From: Deltaproteobacteria bacterium
Lineage (GTDB): Bacteria > Myxococcota_A > Polyangia > HGW-17
Direction of reading: 5' to 3'
NCBI GenBank assembly: GCA_003249585.1
Contig: QKIM01000030.1
Coordinates: 1 to 6,656 of the forward strand
Length of the DNA: 6,656 nucleotides
A program made the position numbers and the translations under genes. A model generated the notes under the pieces. The model was not told where the DNA came from, made no database searches, and worked only from the letters and a program-made list of their open reading frames with translations. Shown here in pieces: positions 1 through 5,924 of this stretch. Within the stretch, counting starts at the first letter, position 1; the number at the start of each line of letters is the position of its first letter.

Positions 1-2
1 AC

Positions 3-25
3 ATTGTGTGCCCCGACAATTTTTT
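3..25 (+). terminator. Possible weak terminator of an upstream gene outside the window
   Basis: A 5-bp stem, ATTGT (3-7) pairing with ACAAT (16-20), encloses an 8-base loop and is followed directly by a T run (21-25); a second T8 run follows around 31-38. The stem is short and A/T-rich, so it would be weak by itself. It may be the last part of a transcript entering from the left, but no coding sequence is seen before it. Confidence 0.25.
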
Positions 26-156
26 CCTGCTTTTTTTTCAACCCAATGATTCTTCAAAGGGAAAATGGCCAAATTTCGAAGTCTTCAACTCTGCGTGATT
101 TCTGAAAAAAGGCTGGAAAAATCTTGGGATATGGGGTTTAATATCGCGAAGATCTC
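26..156 (+). promoter_or_regulatory. AT-rich leader and presumed promoter region of the kinase gene
   Basis: This stretch is much more A/T-rich than the coding DNA that follows and contains no credible gene. TTTAAT/TAATAT near 137-144 could be a -10 element, but no good TTGACA-like hexamer lies at the correct distance (the nearest is TGGAAA-like). The only ribosome-binding candidate is a poor GAAGA at 148-152, four bases before the ATG. The region probably drives the kinase gene, but the exact promoter cannot be set from sequence alone. Confidence 0.3.
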
Positions 157-1590
157 ATGGAAGCCGATAAAAAAGACCAGAAATACAAAATCCTGAAAAA
201 GCTCGATGCCGGCGGAATGGCCGAGGTGTTTCTGGCGGAGATGGAGACGGTCAAGGGGTTCAAGAAGACCGTCGCCATCAAGCGCATCCGGCCCAACCTC
301 ATCAAGGAAGAAAAATTCGTCAAGATGTTCATGGATGAGGCGCGGCTCAGCCTCTTCCTGCAGCACGCCAACATCGCCTCCGTTTTTGATGTGGGCATGA
401 GCGAGAAGCACTTCTTCATCGTCATGGAGTATGTGGAGGGGCTCAACCTCAAGAGCGTGCTGGAGCTGCTCCAAAACCCCACCCTGCCGCCCCACATGGC
501 GGTCTTCGTCATGCAGAACGTGTGCGAAGCCCTCCATTACGCCCACACGCTCAGGGACAGCTCCACAGGTGAACCCTTCCACATCGTTCACCGCGACATC
601 AGCCCCCCCAATATCCTCATCTCCAAGGCGGGGGAGATCAAGCTGGTGGACTTCGGCCTCGCCAAGGCCTCCTCCCAGGGTGAGAAGTCCGAGCCGGGGG
701 TCATCAAGGGCAAGTACAGCTATCTCTCCCCGGAGGCCGCTGCCGGACTCGAGGTCGATCACCGGACCGACATCTTCGCGGCGGGGATCATCCTCTTCGA
801 ACTCATCACGGGGCGCCGCCTCTTCCTTGGGGAGAATAACTACGAGACCGTTCTGCAGGTGAAGGAGGCCCGCGTGCCGCGGCTCTCCACCCTGGTCCCC
901 TCGGTGCACCCCGAGCTGGAGCGGATCGTTGCCAAGGCCCTCGAGCGTGACCCCGAGAAGCGGTTCCAGAGCGCCTCGGATATGGGCGACGACCTCACCA
1001 AGGTGCTCTTCACCATGGGAAAGGCCGTCACCAAGCGGGACATCGCCGGGTACGTCCTTGACGCTCTGGAGGTCAAGAAGCGCCAGGAGCCCTCCATGCT
1101 CATCTCGAGGGACTCCCTGCTCAAGGAGTTCATCGAGGATGAGATCAACCAGCTCATCTCCATCGGGGAGATGGACGAGCTGGCGCAGCCCGGCGCGGCT
1201 CCCATCGACCTGGGGGGGCTCGCCGGCGCGGAGCTGCTCAAGCCGGAGCACTCGACCGCAGGAGGAGCGCCCCTCGGCGCTGACATCCTGAACGACATGG
1301 ACCCCGCGATCCACGACAGCGATGAAACGGCGCCCGCGTCAGGGCTCTCACTGGCCCTGGTCGAGCCCGAACAGCGCTCCGCACCCGCCGCTGCCACGCC
1401 GACCCCGGTCGTGGCTCCACGAGAGAGCGACAGCGGACAGGTGGTCCCCTCCTACCGTACGTCCACCCCCATCTCCTTCGCCAGACAGGATGTCGCTCCC
1501 GAAGACGCAGGGGGCATCCTCAAGTGGATTCTGCTTGTCATTGTGCTGCTGGGTGTGGCCAGCGGCGCCCTCTTCTTCATCCTGCGATAG
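157..1590 (+). CDS. Tail-anchored eukaryotic-like Ser/Thr protein kinase
   Basis: The 477-aa product is a Hanks-type protein kinase that transfers phosphate from ATP to Ser/Thr residues of cytoplasmic proteins. The kinase domain covers about residues 9-290. It has a Gly-rich loop (DAGGMAEVFLA, 17-27), ATP lysine K42 in VAIKR, helix-C glutamate E61, catalytic loop HRDISPPN (145-152, D147 and N152), metal-binding DFG (165-167), SPE in place of APE (191-193), D205 and the late R269. All catalytic residues are present, so activity is expected. The SPPN form of the loop is common in myxobacterial kinases. A linker rich in Ala, Pro, Ser and acidic residues (about 305-450) leads to one hydrophobic segment (about 454-475) with only two residues after it. 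The kinase is therefore tail-anchored with no periplasmic sensor domain. Start: first ATG of the frame, placed just before the kinase fold. It converges on the FHA-like gene; targets are unknown. Confidence 0.96.
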   Translation: MEADKKDQKYKILKKLDAGGMAEVFLAEMETVKGFKKTVAIKRIRPNLIKEEKFVKMFMDEARLSLFLQHANIASVFDVGMSEKHFFIVMEYVEGLNLKSVLELLQNPTLPPHMAVFVMQNVCEALHYAHTLRDSSTGEPFHIVHRDISPPNILISKAGEIKLVDFGLAKASSQGEKSEPGVIKGKYSYLSPEAAAGLEVDHRTDIFAAGIILFELITGRRLFLGENNYETVLQVKEARVPRLSTLVPSVHPELERIVAKALERDPEKRFQSASDMGDDLTKVLFTMGKAVTKRDIAGYVLDALEVKKRQEPSMLISRDSLLKEFIEDEINQLISIGEMDELAQPGAAPIDLGGLAGAELLKPEHSTAGGAPLGADILNDMDPAIHDSDETAPASGLSLALVEPEQRSAPAAATPTPVVAPRESDSGQVVPSYRTSTPISFARQDVAPEDAGGILKWILLVIVLLGVASGALFFILR

Positions 1591-1623
1591 CCCCCCCCCA
1601 CAGGAAGGCGCGTCCCATCTTTG

Positions 1624-1680
1624 GAGCCTGACAGCATCGTACTGCGGCGGACAGGCTCTGATGTTTTCCCCTGAGCATCA
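1624..1680. terminator. Hairpins between convergent genes, possible bidirectional terminator
   Basis: The gap between the convergent kinase and FHA-like genes holds GAGCCTG (1624-1630) pairing perfectly with CAGGCTC (1652-1658) around a 21-base loop, with TTTT at 1664-1667 soon after. A second inverted repeat, TGATG (1659-1663) with CATCA (1676-1680), abuts it. On the + strand this could end the kinase transcript; on the - strand the second repeat lies just past the FHA-like stop codon. The T tract is short and the first loop is long, so efficiency is uncertain. The gap also starts with a C8 run (1591-1598) just after the kinase stop. Confidence 0.4.
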
Positions 1681-1697
1681 AGTGTTTCGAGTGTGAA

Positions 1698-3335
1698 TCA
1701 GGAGGACGCCTTGGCGATCATGTGCATGGTGAAGGTCCAGGACTTGGAGAACTTCTTGGACTCGGCATCTTTGGCGGATCGGCGGATGCTGCGGACACAA
1801 CTGGTGAAGAGGGAGGCGCTGAAGCCCGAGACCCCGGTGACGGACAGGCTGCCCCCGGAGATGGAGACGTTGACCCGGACCGTCTTGGTACCGGCGGAGA
1901 CCAGCCCCTTGGCGCCGGCTCTCTGGAAGCAGGAGATGACCCTGTACTTCACGGATCCCATCATCTTCCGGACGCCCAGGGGAGCGCCGGCGGGAATGAG
2001 ACCCGAGGCCGACCCCGTGACTGTAGGGGGTTTGGTTGCGGGAGGTGCCATGGTGTCGGTGGTGATGATCGGGGTCGTCACCTTGATGGGGGCGATCATG
2101 ATTTTGGCGATGTTGCCCGTGGGGATCTTGATGTTGCCCGTGGGGATCTTGACATTGATGTTGACGCTGTTCACGCCCGTGGGAAGGGTGGCGCCCTTGG
2201 GGCCTTTGCGTCCGGATCCGTTCCCGGTGACGCCGGAGGAACCGTACTCGTTGTCGGAGGTGGTGCTCCCGGGGGTGAACTTGCCGTGGGTCGCCACGGT
2301 GCAGGTGGCGCCGGTGCAGGGAGCGGACGCGATATCCTCCTTGACGGGGCTGCCCACGTCGCCCGTGTTGACCGTGACGTTGGTCGAGACCTGCAGATTG
2401 TTGGCGCCGGGAATGTTGAGGTTGCCGACAGAGGGGATGTTGTCGACCTTGAGGTTCTTGATGCCCTCCATGGTCTTGCTGTCGATCTTTATATTGTTGA
2501 TGTTCTTCAGACTCTTGTCCTTGCCCATTTTGTCGTTGATGTTGTCTTTGGTGACGGGCCCCGAGTCCTTGGTGTCGTTTTTGACCACCGTGGGCTTTGC
2601 CTTGGCGGCGTCTTTCTTCTTGTCCCCATCGCCCTCGCCCTTGGCGGCGTCCTTGGTATTCTTGGTCTTGTCGTCGTCCTTCTCCTTCATCGCCTGTTCA
2701 TGGCGCTTGATGGCCCGCGCGATGAGCTTGTTGGCATCGGAGTTGGAGGGCTTCCAGTTGGGATCGTAGAAGGAGTTCATGGCCCAGATGGCCAGGGCCG
2801 TGAGGAGGCCGGCGCCTGCAATGGAGACGAGGAAGACCGCCCCGAGCCAGTCGGACAGGGCCGACACCCCCCACATGACATGGGGGAGCTGGGGCTTGGG
2901 GAGTTCCGGGGGAGGCGCCACGAAGTGGAAGAGCAGGGTGATCTCGCCGATGACCAGCTTTCCACGGGAACAGGCGGACAGGTCGAGCTGGAAATACTCG
3001 CCGCTGCGGCTGAGGTAGTTGCCACGTTCGAGGAGCTGGTTGAGCGTAAGGATCTTGCCGTCAAGCGCGAGGCGCGCGTCCATGCCCTTGACGAAATTCA
3101 TGACATAGCCAGATTTGCGCTCTTCGAAGACCCTGAAGCTCTTGGGCAGATCCCTTGAGGGGATGAGGAAGGTGTTGTCGGCGCCTCGCCCTACGGAGAT
3201 GTGCCCACGATTCTTCAGCAGCCGCTCCTCCATGATTCTGCCGTTCTGAACGATGCCGATGCGCAGGATTTTTTTCTGGGTGGCCGTATCCACGTTGAGC
3301 GCCGAGGTGGATTTCCTTTGGCGGGGTGCATTCAT
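1698..3335 (-). CDS. FHA-like, single-span envelope protein with AgmX/PglI-type TonB-like C-terminal domain
   Basis: The 545-aa product appears to have four parts. Residues about 22-140 form an FHA-like cytoplasmic domain, with VGR at 48-50. A membrane span lies at about 163-186. A long hydrophilic periplasmic linker (about 190-450) is first Lys/Asp-rich, then Asn/Ile/Thr-rich. The C-terminal domain (about 455-545) has two cysteines (C469, C513) as in the AgmX/PglI C-terminal family. Myxobacterial proteins of this layout (GltG/GltJ type) belong to trans-envelope machines such as the gliding apparatus; that role is not shown here. The FHA-like domain lacks the usual SxxH, with PKSF at 64-67. 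The start at 3335 is preferred over the ATG at 3455: AGGGAG lies 8 bases upstream, and the extra 40 residues would be a Pro/Arg/Ser-rich stretch unlike the domain. C340 and C345 add a second close cysteine pair in the linker. Confidence 0.88.
   Translation of the reverse strand: MNAPRQRKSTSALNVDTATQKKILRIGIVQNGRIMEERLLKNRGHISVGRGADNTFLIPSRDLPKSFRVFEERKSGYVMNFVKGMDARLALDGKILTLNQLLERGNYLSRSGEYFQLDLSACSRGKLVIGEITLLFHFVAPPPELPKPQLPHVMWGVSALSDWLGAVFLVSIAGAGLLTALAIWAMNSFYDPNWKPSNSDANKLIARAIKRHEQAMKEKDDDKTKNTKDAAKGEGDGDKKKDAAKAKPTVVKNDTKDSGPVTKDNINDKMGKDKSLKNINNIKIDSKTMEGIKNLKVDNIPSVGNLNIPGANNLQVSTNVTVNTGDVGSPVKEDIASAPCTGATCTVATHGKFTPGSTTSDNEYGSSGVTGNGSGRKGPKGATLPTGVNSVNINVKIPTGNIKIPTGNIAKIMIAPIKVTTPIITTDTMAPPATKPPTVTGSASGLIPAGAPLGVRKMMGSVKYRVISCFQRAGAKGLVSAGTKTVRVNVSISGGSLSVTGVSGFSASLFTSCVRSIRRSAKDAESKKFSKSWTFTMHMIAKASS
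2109..2150 (-). repeat. Perfect 21-base tandem duplication within the FHA-like gene
   Basis: Positions 2109-2129 and 2130-2150 are identical. In the protein they give two consecutive KIPTGNI units (residues 396-409), preceded by the looser unit VNINV. Because the unit is seven codons long, gain or loss of a copy keeps the frame. It lies in the periplasmic linker, where length variation is likely to be tolerated. Confidence 0.95.
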
Positions 3336-3365
3336 GGCGATACTCCCTGAGGCAGTGTGCGTAAA

Positions 3366-3422
3366 CCACGAGGATCTTTTCCCTTGGGGGAAAACTCCTG
3401 CTGGGGATACGCGCCTTCGTGG
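3366..3422 (-). promoter_or_regulatory. Structured 5' leader of the FHA-like gene
   Basis: In + strand terms, CCACGAGG (3366-3373) pairs with CCTTCGTGG (3414-3422), with one bulged base. Inside is a perfect 7-bp hairpin, TTTTCCC (3377-3383) with GGGAAAA (3388-3394), and a 4-base loop. Read as minus-strand RNA, this fold ends about 30 bases before the FHA-like start codon and before its AGGGAG ribosome-binding site. A -10-like TATATT (minus strand, 3467-3462) lies upstream but has no convincing -35. It does not match a riboswitch class that I recognise. No T tract follows either strand of the hairpin, so it is not a terminator. Confidence 0.35.
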
Positions 3423-3574
3423 CGAAACCTTAGCACCACTGCCGGCTAAAAGCAAGGCAACAATATAGTAAGGACAACGTTTTCACCGACTTTCCCCGAT
3501 CCGTCGGCTGGGCTGCCGGTCCCCTTTTCGCATACAAAACGGAGTCCGGGAGCTGCAGGCTTGTACTCGGCGCC
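3423..3574. other. Remainder of the 263-base non-coding gap, possible small RNA region
   Basis: No credible gene is seen on either strand in the 3336-3598 gap. On the minus strand the region should carry the promoter of the FHA-like gene. On the + strand it is the only DNA that could feed the terminator at 3575-3599. It holds an inverted repeat, CCGAC with GTCGG (around 3487-3508), and a -10-like TATAGT at 3464-3469 without a clear -35. A + strand transcript of about 120-130 bases beginning near 3475 is possible but unproven. Confidence 0.25.
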
Positions 3575-3599
3575 GGGGTGGTTCTCACCCCATTTTTTT
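3575..3599 (+). terminator. Intrinsic terminator pointing along the + strand
   Basis: A 6-bp G/C-rich stem, GGGGTG (3575-3580) with CACCCC (3586-3591), has a 5-base loop and is followed by one A and then seven Ts (3593-3599). This is a textbook rho-independent terminator for + strand RNA. The complementary strand has no T tract after the stem, so it would not serve the minus-strand lipoprotein gene, whose stop codon (3599-3601) touches the T run. No + strand protein gene precedes it. Confidence 0.6.
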
Positions 3600-4456
3600 C
3601 ATTGCCTGAAGAGGTGGCGGAGGGTGCGCGGGATGGGGTCTCCCAGGAGGGCCTTGCGATCCATGAGGGGGCGGTGGCGTTCCCAGTCCCTGGTGATCAT
3701 GGCCGGGTCCGCGGTGGGGACCTTCCCGGCGAGGCGCTTGAGGTCGTGGTGATACTCTACCGTGACCTCGACCTGGCGGTGGTCTGCCCGTTCGCCCTGG
3801 AGGGTGAAGGTGAGTCGGGCCGCCACGGGCACGCCCTGGGGATCCTCGTCGATGCTGCCCGAGAACGCCGTGAGACGGGCTTCATTGAGGATGGTCCCGC
3901 CGGGAGCAGCCTCGGGGCGGATGGAGAGGCTGCGACGGCTGCAGCCCATGTCCTGGCCAGGGCAGGGCGCAGGAGCGGACCGGGCCGCGAGGGGAGCGAT
4001 GATGGAATAGATGCCGTCCCAGGTGCCATAGAGTTGTGCGATCCTGGCTTCGGCTTCTTCAGGGACGTAGGGGTGGCAGAGGTACTGCTGATAGCGCAGG
4101 CGGACGCACAGCTCGTGACGCTCCACAGTGAACTCCACGCCATCGCCGGAGGAGAGGTCGCGGCGGCCGTGGACGTTCCCGGAGGGATCCATGGAGAGGA
4201 GGACGGTCTCCTCCATGGTCTCCTTTTTCACGGGGAGGGTGAACCCTTTTTGGGGTCCGTCGGCGGGGCCGATGTCCAGAAGACGCGCGGTGGTCTTCAC
4301 CGTGGCGGAGAAGGTGAGGGCGCCCTTGAGGTGCACGAGATCCGCGAAGCGACCGAGATTCGGGGGCGCGGTGGACGTGTCTTTCCGCCGGCCTTTGGGC
4401 GCGGAGCCGCAGCCCGCGACGAGGAGGATAAGACCGATAAAGAGGCAGCGTCTCAT
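3599..4456 (-). CDS. Predicted outer-membrane lipoprotein of unknown function
   Basis: I do not recognise the family of this 285-aa protein. The N-terminus MRRCLFIGLILLVAGC is a classic lipoprotein signal: two arginines, a hydrophobic core and a lipobox VAGC with the acylated cysteine at C16. Glycine at +2 with no aspartate favours the outer membrane. The mature part begins with a basic, Ser/Thr-rich tether (about 17-32), followed by segments that look beta-rich (for example ALTFSATVKTT and ARLTFTLQGE). It has four further cysteines (C117, C127, C165, C172) that could form two disulfides in the periplasm. The gene begins 26 bases after the ftsW stop, so the two are probably one operon. No Shine-Dalgarno sequence is visible before the ATG, and an in-frame TAA ten bases upstream rules out an earlier start. 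Expression may therefore depend on ribosomes finishing ftsW. Confidence 0.85.
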   Translation of the reverse strand: MRRCLFIGLILLVAGCGSAPKGRRKDTSTAPPNLGRFADLVHLKGALTFSATVKTTARLLDIGPADGPQKGFTLPVKKETMEETVLLSMDPSGNVHGRRDLSSGDGVEFTVERHELCVRLRYQQYLCHPYVPEEAEARIAQLYGTWDGIYSIIAPLAARSAPAPCPGQDMGCSRRSLSIRPEAAPGGTILNEARLTAFSGSIDEDPQGVPVAARLTFTLQGERADHRQVEVTVEYHHDLKRLAGKVPTADPAMITRDWERHRPLMDRKALLGDPIPRTLRHLFRQ

Positions 4457-4482
4457 GAAATCGGGTTATAAAGGGAAACGGG

Positions 4483-5715
4483 TCAGGAGGGAAGGGGGAG
4501 CAGGCGCTTTTTCACTCCCGACTCCCTGGTCTGGGTCGCTGTGACCGCCGTCGAAGGCTCCTCCACAGGGTGTCGATCCATGCTCAGGAGTACTCCCAGG
4601 GCCAAAAAGGAGAGCAGGATGGAGGAGCCACCGTAGCTGACGAAGGGGAGGGTGATCCCCTTGGAGGGGATGAGATTCATGACCACGCTCAGGTTGATGA
4701 CGGCCTGCAGGATGATGGTGAGGGAGATCCCCACGGACACATAGAAACGGAAGAGGTTTCTGCGGTGCCGCAGCGCGATGCGGATGCCGGCGTAGAAGAA
4801 GAGGCTGTACAGGAGAAGGAGCAGGACCGTCCCGAGGAAACCGAATTCCTGGCCGATCATGGCCGCGATGTAGTCCGTGTGCGCTTCGGGAAGGAATTCC
4901 ATCTTGTAGGGGCCGTTCCCGAGCCCGAAGCCTGAGAGCGCGCCGCTGCCGAAGGCGTCCAGAGAGCGAATGATCTGGTAGGCGGCGTCCTGGGTGAAGT
5001 GCTCGGGATACAGGAAGGGGATGATGCGCTTGGACAGACGCCAGCCCCCGGCGACGTAGAGCCACAGCAGCGGGATGATCGCTGCGGCGGCGAGGAGGAA
5101 ATAGTACAGGCGCGAGCCCGCCATGAAGAGGAGGGCCGTGGCCACCGTGAGAAAGAGGACGGCGGACCCGAAGTCGTTCTGCTTGAGGAGCAGGAAGACC
5201 ATGAGGCCCACCACCAGCATGGGCTGGGCGAACCCCTTCCAGATGTCCTTCATGATCCGGGAACGCTTCTCGAGGATGACCGCCAGGTAGATGATGAGGG
5301 CGATCTTGGCGGCTTCCATGGGCTGCAGGGAGATGAAGGAGAACCGGTACCATCGCCGCGCGCCGTTTACGGACTGGCCGAAGACCAGGACACCGGCCAG
5401 GAGCGCCAGGGCGAGCAGCAGCCCGGGGACCATGAGCTTCTTGTAGGTCGCCGGTCGAAACCAGGCCGCCACCGCCATGGCGACGAAGCCTGCGAGGATG
5501 AAGGATCCCTGAATGAAGAGGAACCGGTTGGTGCCCGGAAGGGCCGAGGGGAGCCCCCGGTGGGTGTGGTAGTGCCGGGCCAGGATCTGCCCGGCCGTCA
5601 CGGAGAAGACCATGACGAGTCCGTAGAGGGCCAGGCTCATCGCTGCGAAGAGCAGCAGCCAGCCCTCTCGGGAGAGGCGCGGGGTCGGGGATACGGGCAA
5701 AGAACCATCAGTCAT
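4483..5715 (-). CDS. ftsW: FtsW-type SEDS peptidoglycan glycosyltransferase
   Basis: The 410-aa polytopic inner-membrane protein has the usual length and about ten hydrophobic spans. SEDS proteins polymerise lipid II into glycan strands with a partner class B penicillin-binding protein; FtsW does this at the division septum. Visible motifs are NGARRW (117-122), QPMEAAK (131-137), KQNDFGSAV (178-186), YQIIRSLDAFGSG (246-258), LPEAHTDYIAA (275-285) with the presumed catalytic D281, and SKGITLPFVSYGGSS (351-365). PEAHTD and KGITLP favour FtsW/SpoVE over RodA. QPME replaces the common QPSE. The loop after the first span is rather long (about 42-64). There is no mur, ftsQ or pbp gene beside it, so it is outside the usual division cluster, and a second SEDS paralogue remains possible. 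An in-frame TGA at 5724-5722 fixes the start at or after 5715. The Shine-Dalgarno candidate is oddly far away (see the palindrome entry). Confidence 0.93.
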   Translation of the reverse strand: MTDGSLPVSPTPRLSREGWLLLFAAMSLALYGLVMVFSVTAGQILARHYHTHRGLPSALPGTNRFLFIQGSFILAGFVAMAVAAWFRPATYKKLMVPGLLLALALLAGVLVFGQSVNGARRWYRFSFISLQPMEAAKIALIIYLAVILEKRSRIMKDIWKGFAQPMLVVGLMVFLLLKQNDFGSAVLFLTVATALLFMAGSRLYYFLLAAAAIIPLLWLYVAGGWRLSKRIIPFLYPEHFTQDAAYQIIRSLDAFGSGALSGFGLGNGPYKMEFLPEAHTDYIAAMIGQEFGFLGTVLLLLLYSLFFYAGIRIALRHRRNLFRFYVSVGISLTIILQAVINLSVVMNLIPSKGITLPFVSYGGSSILLSFLALGVLLSMDRHPVEEPSTAVTATQTRESGVKKRLLPLPS

Positions 5716-5745
5716 GATAGGTCATATGACCACCCTTCCCCTGAA
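5708..5745 (-). promoter_or_regulatory. Palindrome and overlapping mini-ORF at the ftsW start
   Basis: GGTCATATGACC (5720-5731) is a perfect 12-bp palindrome ending five bases before the ftsW start codon. A further GTCAT half-site at 5711-5715 overlaps the ATG, exactly 10 bp from the one at 5721-5725, so three half-sites lie within 20 bp. On the minus strand the palindrome also contains an ATG (5725) that opens a five-codon frame, MTYHD-stop, ending at 5708 and overlapping the ftsW start. The G-rich GGAAGG sequence (about 5739-5734) is spaced 8 bases from this mini-ORF start but about 18 from the ftsW ATG. This could be an operator, translational coupling, or chance. Confidence 0.35.
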
Positions 5746-5848
5746 AACTCAAAAAAGCTGACAAAAAGTGCTCAAAAGGCGGAGCTTCCGTCGGATTTGG
5801 GTTGATTTCGTAATAGTCTTATAAATTCAGTCTTCTGCGGGAATTTTA

Positions 5849-5876
5849 TTGAATCTTGCCCCCCACTTATTATATT
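5849..5876 (+). promoter_or_regulatory. Putative housekeeping promoter of the Fic-like gene
   Basis: TTGAAT (5849-5854) and TATATT (5871-5876) are separated by 16 bases and resemble sigma-70 -35 and -10 elements. Transcription would start near 5883, giving a leader of about 40 bases that ends in a good ribosome-binding site, AGGAG at 5915-5919, five bases before the ATG. The region is A/T-rich against a G/C-rich background, which fits a promoter. Confidence 0.4.
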
Positions 5877-5893
5877 TTCATTCCTCTAAGTGG
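5863..5893. promoter_or_regulatory. Inverted repeat over the Fic-like promoter, candidate operator
   Basis: CCACTTA (5863-5869) and TAAGTGG (5887-5893) are perfect inverted 7-bp arms separated by 17 bases, 24 bp from centre to centre. They enclose the -10 hexamer and the expected transcription start. A dimeric repressor binding both arms would cover the promoter. The arms could instead form an RNA hairpin, but the left arm lies mostly before the expected start and would not be transcribed, so a DNA-binding site is favoured. Confidence 0.35.
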
Positions 5894-5924
5894 TAAGGAT
5901 ACCCTTCCAGGTGCAGGAGAATCA

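Noticed and set aside
85..1314. Long open frame of 409 codons on the minus strand opposite the kinase
   Set aside because: It lies opposite a complete kinase with all its motifs; its product is low-complexity Gly/Leu/Asp/Glu-rich, as expected for the reverse of G/C-rich coding DNA, with no recognisable domain.
1693..3158. Two long + strand open frames (1693-2769 and 1722-3158) opposite the FHA-like gene
   Set aside because: They overlap each other and the FHA-like gene, have biased low-complexity products (Val/Leu/Pro/Thr or Gly/Asp/Val), and lack domains; the minus-strand product has a coherent domain order and a good ribosome-binding site.
3336..3455. The upstream ATG at 3455 as the start of the FHA-like protein
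   Set aside because: The added 40 residues are unlike the domain, and the RNA there is predicted to be strongly folded, whereas the ATG at 3335 has AGGGAG 8 bases before it.
3578..4471. 297-codon + strand frame opposite the lipoprotein gene
   Set aside because: Its start lies inside the terminator stem, its product is Gly/Glu/Ala-rich without a domain, and the opposite frame has a clear lipoprotein signal.
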